Positions 25,316 through 38,383 of a stretch of 64,000 nucleotides of DNA are shown here, in pieces; within the stretch, counting starts at the first letter, position 1, and each line of letters opens with the position of its first letter. This DNA is from Pyrocephalus nanus (Eukaryota; Chordata; Aves; Passeriformes; Tyrannidae), in the NCBI GenBank assembly GCA_038380795.1, contig CM076269.1, forward strand, positions 4,402,001 to 4,466,000, written 5' to 3'. The notes beneath the pieces are model-generated. The model was not told where the DNA came from. It saw nothing but the letters and a program-made list of their open reading frames with translations, and did not search any database. Position numbers and translations under genes: made by a program.

Positions 25316-27839
25316 GCCAGGCCATCTGCTCCAGGGCCCCGCAGCAGAGAAGAGGGCTGCACATGGTGATTCTCCAGGCAGAGCCCTGGTACAACTTTCA
25401 GGTTGACTTGGCCATTTGATTTTTTTAGTGCAGTTTTGGACCCAGATGTTTCATAACACACGCTATCGAGTGCGTACATGCGAGGAAAGTAACTCCTATT
25501 TGAATATCCCTGAGAGCACATCACTCTTATTAAACACACTCTGCAGAGCTATTGCTCCATGCAGCATTAGACAGTACAAGACGTTCTGGTAGACTACAAA
25601 AATTGGCCCATAAAAAATAAACACTTCTGTCTTACTAAGGGCATCTGGAAATGACCCAGAGAGCTCGTCTATTTTCATTGGTAGCGTTTTTGCACGGCAA
25701 AAGAAAGAAAGTGATTGTGAATTTTGAGCAAATGTTTCTCAAGCGCTTACAAGGAATCCCTGAAAACACCAGCAAGCACACCACTCACCCAGCTCCCCAC
25801 AGGCAGAGCTGGAAGACCTCGATGTGGTCCCATTTCATGCAGGCTTTCCCCCACAAACTATTCTTCCTGTTGTCTCTCAGTAAATCACATCCTTGAGGAA
25901 AGAAACTTGTCTCAGACACGGGACCCGCCCGCTCCCACAAGCATCCAACCCCACCACAGCACACACGTGGCAGGGAAAGACAGGCCAAAGGAGCAGCCAG
26001 GCCACCCTTTACTGTGATGCTCCTTTGAGAGAAAGCCACGGTTCTGCAAGGAAAACCCACTAACACCATTTAAAGTTAACACATTGCCACCTTTGCACTC
26101 CCTAGGGTGTAAATTTCCACCCTGTCAGTTGGACACGCACCGGTTCAAAGACAAGAGGGTCAATCCTTGGCATTTAGGGGTGCAAAGCTGAAACCTCTCT
26201 TTGTGTGCCCGAGGATTGTGGTCATTTCTGGAGCTTCAGCATGAGTGCACCGGTGTCCTGCCACACTGCTGCAGACAGCAGCATGTCCTGCCATGCTGCC
26301 ACTGTAGCACACCGGCAAGTCAGGAAGCAAGAGGTCCAAGAGCTCCACTGACCTGCTCCCTCTGCTGCACAGACCAACCAGGAGCACTCACATCCCATCA
26401 CTGAAAGGGTCCTGAAAGAGCAGACAGGAATTAAGCACAAAGAGACAGCGCCTTCTTTAACAGCCTCTTATCTGGAGACCCGTTGCTGATGACTGGTTTC
26501 TCAGGGTTCTCCGAATTCCTCCTCCAAGCTTGGAGGAGCCGGAAACAGGAATGGTGGAGTCCCCCATTCCGGATCCTACCCAGGGACTGTTCTGATGACT
26601 GCCTGGCTCCTTCCTTCTCAGCGAAACACTCCAAAAATGAACCAAAACAAACTCTAGAGTCATGACACTTCTCAGGAGGCAGACTCCAGGCTCTCCAGCC
26701 AGGCCCAACTGCAGACGCCACAGAAGTGTATTTATTTTAAAGACTATTTGAGCTGGAGTTTGTGAGAGGAACGATCCTTTTTTTAGAGAACTTGTGGTTT
26801 TTGTAAAAACTGATTTTAGCAACAGTCATATGTCAGGCTCTCTTTAGAGAAACCATCTGCTGATCTCCCAAACGTGGTGCAAGCATCTCTGCAGCCCTCT
26901 GTAAGGACTGCGTGCTGGAAGAACAGCACCCGGTGAAGGGCCATGACTCCAGCTGCACAATCAGGAAATATCAGAGGGAGACAAACTGACCTGGAGCGTC
27001 CCTCTTGCACAACACCATCCCATGCTTCTCCCTGACCCTGGAAAGTCTCCCTCCTCCAGTCACTGTCCCATTTTCTGCCTCTGCCTAGAGCGTCTCTGTA
27101 CTTCAACGTCCCCTGCCAGGCCCAGTCCCGCCTTCCTGCCCCGCTGTAATCAGGGACAATCTCCCCACTCCGTGTCTGCTCCCCAAGGCAGCTATTAGAG
27201 GACAAGTCCCTCTGGTGCCGCTTGCCCCGGGCTAGCATGCCGGGAGTCCCTGCCTGGGGAGGGCCGGCATCCAGCCCTGCCTCTCTGGGGAGCCGTGTGG
27301 GAAGGAGCTTTGTCCATTATGAAGGCACTTGGGTAATTACCAGCTGCTGGAATCAAAGAAGTCTCTGCTGAGCGCATGCAAATTCCAACTTTTCACGGGT
27401 TTGACCACGCAGAGGGATGGCAAAGACGTCTCGGAAAATGGGCACCTCCTCACCCTTTCCCTCACACTGAGCCTCACAGCAAGCTCCAAGAAAAGCTGCT
27501 TGGACTTTTTCAGCAGGGCAAGCCCAACACTTTTCTCTAAGCCTGAAACGGCGGGGCCATTCTGCACTCCCTTCTTTTCCCTCCCCTAAAAATCAAACGG
27601 TTCAGCACGGAAATTAAAAGCACAGACGGCTAAAACCCTGACAAAATTACAGGCAAAACTGAAAACGGGGTCTTCTCTCACGAACTGCTGGGCAAAGCTT
27701 CGTAATGGCTGGTACCACCAACCCCACCTCCAGTAATCCCCATCCTAGGGCAAGCTGCTTCCAGACACCTGCTCGGCAGCACAACATCGCCCATCTCCAC
27801 TCGCGCCTCGCCTCTGCCGGCGCTGAAACTGAAGCAGAC

Positions 27840-28170
27840 TGACAGCGGGATAATTTAGGGGGAAAAAAAAAAAAATAAAAAAAAAATCACATTTTCTGTA
27901 AAACTCTCATACGTGACTATATTTAGCAGATGGAGAAACAAAGTAAGTGTATTCAGTAAATATATATTTTTATAGCCGTAAAATTATGAACACATACGTA
28001 TGTTCCAAGGAGATCTGAAGTCTATTTTAAGACGCTCTTCACATGCGGATCATTAAAGCCTACAATGTAGTTCCTTTGCCATATTATAATAAATATGGAA
28101 AGCGAATACACACTTCTCAACTCTTGTAGGTCACGAGAGACCTAAAGATGATCTCGTTTCTCTTCTGGTC
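27840..28170. promoter_or_regulatory. AT-rich candidate conserved element with two palindromes
   Basis: After an A-rich run (27860-27888) comes AT-rich sequence. It carries the perfect 12-base palindrome ACATACGTATGT (27992-28003). It also carries an inverted pair, CCATATT and AATATGG, separated by six bases (28079-28098). TGACTATATTTAG and ATTATGAACA words also occur. There is no credible ORF. This is one of the more enhancer-like stretches of the intron. Confidence 0.35.
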
Positions 28171-28619
28171 GCCCTCTTTAGTGCTGTTTCAAAGGGAAAT
28201 CGGTTTCATATGTGGGCTGACTGTACCTCACAGCATCGTTTTGCCTGCAAACCTAATTTAGTGAGCTGCTGAAACACTGTAACAGAGGGAAGCATCAATT
28301 CCAGACCTCCGAAACCCGTAGGGTCAATGTCTGAAACGAATTCCTCGCCTGACAGGCTGCTAGCCTTGCAAGAGCAGCAAAGCTAGCATCTTGCCACCTC
28401 TTACATTCAGGAGGCATTAATCACACTTGCATCACTCCAGCTATTGGAATTTCTGATCTGGGCTGATTAATTTCCTCCCCATGCCCATTTCAAGCTGCTC
28501 ACAAGCTCTGGGATCTGCCTTTGGGGGAGGGATGCTGAGCTCCTCTTCCTGCTCCCGGTACGGACGAAGACAGGAAACAGGACAACTTTCTCCACCTTAT
28601 TTCCTCAAGACTTCTGCCC

Positions 28620-28770
28620 CTGGGGAGTCAACAAGGTTTTAATCAGCACCTGGCACAGTATCTATCTGATATGCTAATAAGGCACCTTACCTTAACAAAC
28701 ACCCTCAAGAGCAGACTCATCTATCTTAATTGGTAAACGCTTCATTAATAATGCAGCTGAGGAGTCTCAG
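28620..28770. promoter_or_regulatory. Candidate conserved non-coding element
   Basis: The stretch is dense in words such as TTTTAATCAGC, CTGATATGCTAATAAGG (an ATGCTAAT POU-like octamer), TCTTAATTGG, GTAAACG (FOX-like) and TTCATTAATAATGCAGCTG (homeodomain and E-box). ORFs are absent. Conservation needs to be tested by alignment. Confidence 0.4.
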
Positions 28771-29394
28771 TGCTAGAAATATAAATAGCAAGTTCTGATG
28801 CAAGGGATTTTTTTTTGTTGTTGTTTTGTTTTAGAGGCACGGATTCAGAAGGAAGGTCTCTTTGCCATGCCCTGCTGCAGACACAAGAGCCCTTTGCAGC
28901 ATGCACACAAAAAGCCTCTTTTCTGTCTCTGAGGGGTCCAAGTTCAGAGCATCCCTCTCGAAAGGAGAAAGGCAGGCAATGCTGGAAGGCATTCCTGGGT
29001 TGGGAGGCACCCAGGAGGATGGGAACCAACACAAGCACCAACACAGAGGTCAGTGTGGACACGCTACTGAGACAGTGGCTTCCAGCCTGCTGATCGATGA
29101 CAGGAAAAGCACTAAAACGCCTCTCTGGTTAAGTCACAAATTCCAGTCCTATGATTAACGCTGCTCTTAGCCAGGGAGCAAAGCAAAGGCTCAAACACCA
29201 CAACCAGAAGGGACGTCTGAAGAAAAGGATCTTGTGTGCCTGAGACTATATATTCTGCAACGAGATGACCCCAGGCCCACCATGCAAATCTCCAGCTTTC
29301 CATTTTAAGCACTTAGCCAAAACAAGGCAGGGGAGTCTCTGAAACCCAGCTCTACTCATGAATTCCAGGCATGTTGAAATAGTGGGCTTGGGTT

Positions 29395-29790
29395 CTCCTT
29401 TTTTGTATAAATTCATCCTGCAGACAAAAAGCCAGACTATTAGGGATTTTTAAGTATACTCAGTCCAGCCAGAAACTTGATCTTACTGATCTTAATCAAT
29501 TTTCTCAGGCAATGGCCATTATTTGTACACAAGACTATTTTTATGGACCTTTTTTAAAAACTCTGCGTATCAGCCCCTAAAAGTCTCTACGAGTAAGACT
29601 GGGGGGTTTAAAATTACAGAAGAAGAAATTACAGGGGTTTCTGGAATTTGGATCTAGCAATTGTTGGTAAATATCTTCCTCCTGATGGCATTTGAAGGAT
29701 TTAAATAACAACGAGGTGTTAGATCAAACCCCAGCTAAACAAGTTTTGGCATAAATTTAAATATTGCAAGCAAGGGGGTTTCGGCCACTT
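29395..29790. promoter_or_regulatory. AT-rich candidate conserved non-coding element
   Basis: Long AT-rich sequence includes CTTGATCTTACTGATCTTAA (a repeated TGATCTTA word), CAATTTTCTC, CTATTTTTATGG (MEF2-like) and TTTAAATATTGC. It lacks ORFs above background. Confidence 0.3.
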
Positions 29791-30494
29791 TTCCTGGGGA
29801 AAACCTGCCAAACCAATTTTGTTTCAGATTCAACTTCCATGTCCACATCTTAATTTTGTCTAAACAACCCTTCTTTGACCCCATCTCTGAGAACTCACAA
29901 GTCTCCTTCTGCATTATTTATGTCATCCTTCTACAGCAAATGACTCTTCAAAACACTCAGAGGCTTCTTTCAGAGGTTTTTAAAGCACCAGGCTTGGAGA
30001 GCAAGGCTGCTGTGCGAGTCCAACTCACAGACTTTCAATGTGACTTCAGGTCCTGTGCTCAAAGCTCCTTTGGAAATGGCTCCTTGGCACATGTGAAAAC
30101 TCCTGACTGGAACAAAAAGGCAGGCCAGAGATTATATTTCCGAGGGATCACAGTCACACCTGGACACGCTGTCTTTTTTCCCCAAATCCCACTTAGTGCT
30201 TGTGGAATAGCGACACGCAACTTAACTGGGTGCTTGCCAAAGGTAACTCAAGTTTTTGTACTCGTTATGAGCAGCTCGGCAGCATCGAGGTGGGATCCTG
30301 CAATGGGGTCTGCGTGGACATGACATCTGTGTATCCCTGCACTGGTTCCAGGCAGAGGGGCTCAGCATTCCCCATTCTGGCTGGAAGCACCTCATCCGAG
30401 ACAAACCCATCATTGTGCAGGATGCTCTGCAGCGCCAGCCCGGCAGGACATCAAGGACACTGAAAATGATTTCTCCGGCCAGCCTGAGCTCCTG

Positions 30495-30660
30495 CCTCCC
30501 GCCCCACTGATTAATGGTTCTCCGCCACAGAAGCTAATAGGATCCTCTTTGAAATCCAAATAACCAGCATTAGTGACCTCAGAGCCCTGTCTGCTAACTG
30601 GACGTACAGCCTGCCTTTAATTCTCTTCATTTTCTTCATTTCCATTTTCTCTACCAAAGC
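30495..30660. promoter_or_regulatory. Candidate conserved non-coding element
   Basis: CTGATTAATGG, GAAGCTAATAGG, CCAAATAACCAGCATTAG and CCTTTAATTCTC occur within 130 bp, a dense set of TAAT cores. A pyrimidine-rich stretch follows. Confidence 0.3.
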
Positions 30661-31069
30661 TTCCTCTCCCACAATTTTCTTTCCAAGCCCCCACCCACAC
30701 CCCTGTTCTGCTGACCCCTCCCCACCTGCCACCCCAGTGACACCCCTGTGTGCAGCTGTACAGCAACATCACCCCGACCCAGCACATCCTCCTCCTGATC
30801 CCCCACCCTGGGCAAGGGTCTGGGGTATCTGCAACCCCACAGCACATCTGTACCCGCACAGAGCCCAGGCCAAGGAGGCACAGCAAATGCTCCCCCAGCA
30901 CAGGAAACTGCTGTTGAGTGTATCCCAGGGCTGGTTCTCAGCAGCCAACAATTTAAAGCTAAATTTCATCAGGCTTCCTTGCCATTCCCACATCTAGCTC
31001 AGCAAAAGCCTGTCTGTAAGGGACTAACATTTAGACAACCAGCTCTGACTACAGTAAATCTCCTTCTTT

Positions 31070-31250
31070 CCTCCTTTTCTTTTTTTTTTTTTTTTTTTAA
31101 TCCATAACCACCAGCTTTAAAGCTTTAAATCAATATCCCCTCTTGCGATCTGCATTCAGCAAGGAATTATTCACATTGAGAGCTTTAAAAATTAAGCTAA
31201 ACCCTGCAGGGCCCAGGCCAAACTTATATCACAGCAAAGCTTTAAACACA
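31070..31250. promoter_or_regulatory. Poly-T run followed by a cluster of AGCTTTAA words
   Basis: A T run of about 18 at 31081-31098 is followed by AGCTTTAA at 31113-31120, 31121-31128 (tandem), 31181-31188 and 31238-31245. Four copies in 135 bp exceed chance expectation. The factor, if any, is not known to me. The words could also represent a decayed tandem array. Confidence 0.4.
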
Positions 31251-32100
31251 GGATCAGGGACACAGCATGAGCCGTGTCCTGGTCTTAGATGCAAACTAAA
31301 TGTAGAAAACAAAGCCGCTGTCACTGTGTTAAAAGGAAAAACCATAAATGGTCCATGCTGTGGCTTCTCCCAGGGACACAAGGGACAAGGGCCCTCCTTC
31401 CATGAAGAGGGGTCAGCCCACTCCAACCAAACCTCTCTCAGAGGAAAGAAACTAATTGTCCCCGTCAAGGAAAGAGACTTATTGTCACTGTTTGAAAAAG
31501 AAAATGGCATCTGATCTATCCACCCGTCTGTGATGCCGGCCAGAGGGAGGTTTTTGAGGGAAGATGTGAGGACAAAGAGGGCAGTGCCATGTGCTCCCTC
31601 CACAGTGGTAGCCACAACCACGGGAACGGCAGGTCCTCACCACTGCTCACCCACTGCTGCTCCAGACACAGCCAGTCCTGGGCTGGGAAAAAGTGCCAGA
31701 CGCCGAGCTGGGAGTCCACAACATTCCTGGAGGTACAAATTTTAAGGAGAAATCGAAGAAGAGGTGGGGGAAGAAAAACTCACAACCTAAAACAGCTCCT
31801 GTTTTTGCCCTAGAGGACCAAAAAGGCAGGAAAACATGGGTGAAAGAGCAAAGACTCTCAGGTTCGCTGGTAAGAGGAGCTCCCATCTTTAATTTGAGGG
31901 GGGGTCTGATCTGCTCAATGACAGGGCTCAGTACTACAGGGAAGACATCCTATATCCCATCTCTCCTCCTGCCACTGGGGCTGCAAGCACCTGCCTCCAT
32001 ACAAAGACACCTCAATCCCACCTGATGCCGTGATGGTAGCAGAGGCAGAAGGTTAGGTATAACCAACCCAGGAAACAGCAGGATTTCCACCACCCTCATA

Positions 32101-32136
32101 GTGGTGTCTAAGTGAACAGTGACATCTAAGTGAACA
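32101..32136 (+). repeat. Imperfect short tandem duplication
   Basis: GTGTCTAAGTGAACA is followed almost immediately by GTGACATCTAAGTGAACA. The shared 12-base core TCTAAGTGAACA makes this a local duplication of about 17-18 bp with slight divergence. Confidence 0.7.
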
Positions 32137-34079
32137 TCTTCTCTGCTTGAGGGATGGCATGAAGAAGCCCATCTGCACTGAGCAGAATTCAGCATCCTTG
32201 ATCCCACCGCCACCAGCCCAATAGAGCCAACAAGGACTGGCAAGGGTCAAGGAGCTGGAACAAGGCTAAGAAATAGGTATAAAGTCATGCAAATCAAGAG
32301 GCTCTCCTGGCCCTAAACATCCTCACTGTCCTCCCACACCTCGACTTTCTTACAGGCACGAACTGCACAAAGGGACTTTGAGTCTTGAATCCACCCCAGC
32401 TCAGAGATTACGCCTCAGGTTCAGGCCTTCAGGTGCCCACACACAGCCACTTCCCCAGCTCTCAGTCGTGGGGGCGACTGCCCAGGCCTTGATATTTGTA
32501 AAGTCCTTAGGAAATCCTTGGAAGGAAAGAGCAGAGTATTATTACGAAATAATAGCTTTTTATTCTGCTCCATCTGAAAGCAGCGGCTCTTTGTTCGGCC
32601 CCACGCTGTCTGAGCCAAGGGTTAAATCCTGGCTGGCTGGGCTGTAAGAAGGCCATCCTCCGTGGTGGGGGACAGGCAGACTTCTGAGGGGCTGCAGAAC
32701 AAGGTGTCTTTCTAACCTATTCGGACTCCAATAAGCAGCTTTAGATGTAACAATAGGGGGCTGAAAACCCTAATGCCCCAAAGCCTGGAGACAATCCGGA
32801 CTGTTTAAGCACCCACAACTGACATTTCTAACACCACCTGAAATGTGTATTTTCCTTTCTGTTTCAAAGCCTTATTTTCCAATCAGATTATGTGCAGGAT
32901 AAATACCCTCACACAGTGACAGCAGGCACTGCACAAGAAAATTGGGGATAATGGTAAATGCAAAGATTTACAGATACTTATCTCAGCATCTGCAAGAAAT
33001 ATTGGCTTTGAATGTGGTGTTCAAACACAACGTCAATCACCAGAACCCAGAGAAACTGCAAACTTGCTTAGCTGAACTCAGGTCTAAAATAAATTAAATA
33101 AATAAAACATAACTAGGCTTTTAGAGCCCATCTCTCAAATGGGAAGCAGCAGCCACACGCATGAAATGCCAGGCTAGTCCTGGCTGACCAAGCACAATAA
33201 CAGATGAGAGACCAAGAGCAATGACCCTGATACACTGGGGGAAGTCTTCTCTGAGGTCAGGGACACCCAACCATGAGGGACCCAAAGATCAGGCAAGAGA
33301 CTTGACCACCACCTGCAGATATAGCAGGCATGGACACACCGTGCCTGCCATGCATCACCTCAGTGCCAGTCAGCCAGGGTGTAGGAATGGCCCCACAAGC
33401 ACCTCAAACTCACTGCAGTGACAACACAGCACTCACATGTTCAAAACATCATGCTGCAACCCTCTGCCTCGGGGATCATGAAGCCTCAGTGGTTCCCGGT
33501 GTCCCCGTTCCTTCCATCCTGCCCGCCCGAGAAGGGGATCCCAAGCCCGGGCTCCCCGACCAACACCATCCAGGACAAGGTGCCTACACACAGATTTGCC
33601 AACTAGCAGCTGTTAAATGCACGCACAGGTCCTACACATTCCCACATAAATAATCCATGTAGCAAGGAGATCTTTGCAGCACACTTGCCCTGCCACTGAC
33701 CTAGGAGGAAAGGATGCGCAATAAGGTCCTGAAACTTTAATGAATCACCGCAAAAAGAACTCAACAGTCGCCAGCTTAAAAATACACTATCATGAGCAGT
33801 TTCAGTGGAGAGGGGGGATGGAGGAGGAGAATGCCTCCTCAACAGCCCAGATCTTCTTACCTCTCAAGGTCCAACACATATTGGTATCTCTGAAGGTGTG
33901 GCTGGACCTCCTTTGGCTGCCGAGTCATGCTCTGGAAGCACAGGGTCCACTCTCTGATCATCAGCTCCTTCCCCTGTGCTTGCTTTCAGCACCGAACATC
34001 TTTCACACCCCCAAAGTTAGCCAGACACGCAACTGATCCTCCAGATAAACAGCCCGACATCTAACAGCGCCTCTTGGGC

Positions 34080-34720
34080 TACAGCCACAGATCATCAACA
34101 GAAAATGCGAAGCTGTGATCTGAAATCTTATCTGGTCGCTGCAGAAACGCGGCAGAGAAGGTCAGCTTTCCATCATTCAGCAAAGACATTCAGCGCCAGC
34201 ACATAAACACTAAAAAATATCACTGTTGAGTTAAGACAACTTTGGGGTTTCTGCTTTGCAGCCAAATATCACTCAGCGGCCATTAAACAGATTTTTTAGC
34301 CATCAGTGGAACATTAGAAATTCCATGAATTTGAAGTTTATTAATTCCACAATACAGTTTATACTTTTTTTCAGGATTTATACTCCTTGGCTACACTCTT
34401 TCAGCTATAAATAAAACCATTTGCTAAGTTGGCTGATACACCGCAGCCCATGACTGGCACATTTATGCACGTTGGCTGAAAAACAAGATGGTTCAAGGAA
34501 TCGCCAGAAACACTAAATCCAGTTATTTCAAATCCATTTTGAAACATCTAATAAATCTGCAGGGATCACTTGATATACAGAGCTGGCTAAACTCAAGTAG
34601 CTGTGCTTCTGCGCAGCATCTCTGGCGTTTATGGAGTGGCTGATGTGCATTTTACAGCTTTCTAAAGTCCTTCACAGTCCATCGCAAAATATTCATGTCT
34701 TTGGACAGTCTTCAGAAAGG
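34080..34720. promoter_or_regulatory. Extended candidate conserved non-coding element
   Basis: About 600 bp have no credible ORF, sustained AT-richness and many developmental words (TTTATTAATTCC, CCATTAAACAG, ATTCATG, TCTAATAAATC). The perfect inverted pair TTTCAAA and TTTGAAA with a 5-base spacer lies at 34526-34544. It is the longest uninterrupted stretch of this character in the left half of the intron. Confidence 0.35.
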
Positions 34721-37700
34721 AAGCTAGGAGAAAAAAAATGGCAAAAGGGATCCAGCAGAACAGACTTCTAGGATCCCCTGTGCCTTCCCACAGGATGCTG
34801 GAAATGGAAAGGAGACCTATCTCCATGAGTTCCCATCTTGATGGGATGCACCCGGCAGGAATAGGTGCAGGGGTCTTTGCACCCCAGGCATCCCAAACAA
34901 GGAGTCAGAGAAGACACTGCATATACAGGCTCATCACAAGGAAAAAGAGGACCTGGAAGATGCTCCGGTCAACCAACAACCTCAAGCAAGACAGTGAGCC
35001 TGCACAGCTACTCCTTAAGTCAAAGGGAGTTGGAGAGCATTAAGTCTTTTGAGGCTGGGCCAGTGGTGACTAAATCTGCACAGCTTTTGGGGTAGATGGA
35101 AATTCTGTAATCCACCCAACTCTCAGAGCTCCCTGGTTAGGGAGAGGCAAGTGATGAAAGACCTGATCACAGAATAAAAATAAAGGTATCCAGCTCAACA
35201 TTTTTATCATAGCACTTGTAATTTGTGCCCTGGGAACTACTTGTAAACAGAAAGTAACTCTAGCCTCAGGATACGTCAACAGATCTTACCCCAGAGTACT
35301 GGGGACATGGCAGCTTTGCTCCTCCGGTAAGATGAGCAAGCCAAAGGAGAAGGCATGAAAGACATCTTACAGGGAGAGGGCTGTGCAGGAAACCCTGAGC
35401 TAGAGGTGGGGCCTGAATACTCCATGGGAGCTTTTGCATGCTTGCTTCCTGAGCAAAACAAAGCCCTCAGCAAAGCTGCTTAGATAGGTGGTGATCAGCA
35501 TTGCAAAAGCAAGGCAGGCCCTTCAAGAACAAAGTGAGTGGTGCCCTCAGCTATGAGAGAGCACCTTGAGCCCTGGAGAAACTGCAGAAATTTTTAGGCA
35601 AAATCACAGCACTAATAGATGAGAGCCACAGTCCAGGGCTTCCCTTCCTGCCTTCCCTGCTCCAAGCAGGAATTGATTTTTCACTCAGAAGTACGGCTTT
35701 GGTGGCTGAGAGTTGGTTTGGGGGGCTCCAACCTTCAAAACTGACAGCTTGGGGACACTCCCCAACAGCTGCATGTTGGGTTTTCCTTACCTGAAAGCAT
35801 CATTATTGCCTGAAAGTCCCTCCTCTCCCTTTGTATCTCCCCAACAGCAGCAACAGATCCGTGCCAGCAGCTGCGTTTCATCCATGGAAATGCCAGCCAT
35901 TCTGGAGCGTACAACACTTGACAAACATGAAAAAACCCACTGGGATGTTTTTATCACTCTGCCCTGCCTGGGTGACAGGTGACAAGACTACAGGCCCCAA
36001 CAGGCACTGCCATGTGCTTCACCTCTCTGCCATCCCCAGCCCCCTCGGCAGAACTCCACTGACCGCGCCGCAGCGCTCGGCACCCGAGGCACGAACCAAC
36101 CCCAGAGGTTTCCCCGCCTCTGCTTCTCTCTCTGGGAGCCAAAAAGCAAATCATTCCCTGCTCCTCCCTGGCGCAACTGCTCAGAAACTGCTGAGTCCGA
36201 CCTTACTTATCGCTGGATGTAGTGCAGTTCTGTTTTCTAATCCTCTACATCTGCATTTTGTACAGCCCATTTCTAAGGCTCTTCACATTTGCTTCACAGT
36301 TTATCGCCCTGTTCAAGCAAGATGACGCATCTTTAAACTTTCCACTCAAAAGAAGCGCTGAGGAATGAAACCATTCAAAACCAAGAAGCTGCCTCAGAAA
36401 ATGGTCCCCACAGAAAACAGCCAGCAGGAGTTTTTTAAAGTCACAAACTTAATGAGACAAGGGATTATCTTTTCTGTTGGAAAGGCTCCTTGTTCCTGGT
36501 ATCATAACAAAATATTGAACCATTTGAGGACTTTTCTTCTAAGTTTTGCTCAAAAACTAGGACAATGACAACTGAGCTCAGAGTAAAAAAAAAAAAAAAA
36601 CAAAACCAAAAAACCAAAACATTCTGTTTCCCTATATGGAGACAGAAAAAAAACTTCCAAGCACAGACCTAAGGAATGCCCTTTCTCCTCTACCTCAACT
36701 CAAGAAGTCCTTGCAATTTAGATGACCCTAAAGCAATCTAGATCCTACAGGTCTAACCTGATCCCTCACTGATATATCCTGGCAGTAATAAAAAGGTTTA
36801 CCCTAGTCTCTAGAAGCTCAAATACACTTCATAAGGTTAAGGTGCCTGCATCCAAAGGAGAAGAAAATCTGGCAAAGTTGTTTGTGATGGAAAAGCCCAA
36901 GAAGAGCCTGGCAACACACAATCCAAAGAGAATAAGACCTAAGAGCAGAGATGCTGCTGCTGCTGCCGCCTGGCTGCCTATGGGGTTGACCTTTATGTTC
37001 TTCCCCCTCACACAAACCTCAGCTTCACCCCCACCCATGGTCTCTGGGCACCCCCATCACCCCACAGAGAGCATCGGCTCAGTTCATATGGGCTTTGGGG
37101 TCTGCAGGATCTGTCCAGCACATGTGCACCGATCCAAACAACAAGGACATCATCAATAGACAGGCAACCATTTCATCCCATGCCTTCAAACCACCAGCCC
37201 ACTCCTCCTCTTTGCCCTCAATGCCGCAGGGAGCCTCTGATCCTAACCAGCTCCCCGAGCACAGCCCTCAGCGCCTCGCAATTCAATACAGGGGCTCTCT
37301 GTGGGGGTTTGGGCTGCATTTCAAAGGCAAAACACTGCCAGAACAGGAAAGCCCTGGATAAAAAACAAATGGGCAGCTCTACTGCTCTACATCAGGTCTG
37401 CAGGAAGCCGAGGACGCCTACGGACACCCAACGGACACGATCCCCCAGCGAGGGTGCTAAGCCAGGAACCACGTGGCCCATTGACCCCGAAGAGCACACG
37501 ATGCCTCCCACGTCGAAGCTCTGAAGGATTATTTGCATACGAGGCTGTGTTGAATCAGGGCAGCCAGAGACAGTGTTGTGACTCCAACGAGAATCACACG
37601 TGTGGCCTCCCCTCACGGTGGAGAGGACCTGACCAGCCCGGTCAAGAGCAGCCCCAGGCTGAGGAACAGTCACACACGGCACTGCTGGAGCAGTATCTTC

Positions 37701-38383
37701 CATGGAAAGGTTTGGGCAGGACAGGCAGAAGAGGGGAAAGCCAAGTTTTACTTGGCCCAGGCAGAAGGATCAGAGGTAATGTCCCAGCCTAACACACAAC
37801 CACTGTTGAGAGCAGAACCCAACTCCTTGCTCTACCAGGACTAGTCTTGTAGAGTCAGTGCTATCAGATCAAACCCCTCAGCTGAGCCCTGGGAAAATGC
37901 TGGGAATATTTGTCATCCCTTTGAGCTTGGTTTATCATCTAGAGAAGGCAGGACCCTCCACAGTGCAGGCAGATGCTACAATCACTCCAATTCCAGAAGA
38001 AGTCTTCTGACACTACATGTGCAACCATTTTTCTGCAGACTGCCCCACCGATGTTCCCACGTTCAGTGAAAAACAACCTCTTAATTAGGTTAAATTAGCT
38101 GGTTTTTAACTGTAAGGTTCAAGCTAGACTCTGACTACCTGTGCACCCATTGCAATGGCAGGGGTTGGCTGCCTCAGATTTGAATTCATCTTTTTTTTAG
38201 ACCCAAAGCGAAAAAAAAAATAAAAGACAAGCTCTAAAAAAATTTTTAAAAAATTGCTTTTGGTACCCCACCAGCTGATTTCTTACTCTCATCTGGGTTT
38301 GGCACACAGATGCCCAGCTCTGCCAGCACCTGAGCAGAAAAACAGTCCTGAACCCCCCAGGCCAACACATCTCCTCTCCTTCC

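Noticed and set aside
24886..25539. 217-codon ORF on the minus strand
   Set aside because: It depends on reading through a 24-base homopolymer as poly-Phe, followed by Leu-rich sequence. There is no recognisable domain.
36951..36965. (TGC)5 trinucleotide run
   Set aside because: Too short to be a meaningful microsatellite, and not in a coding context.
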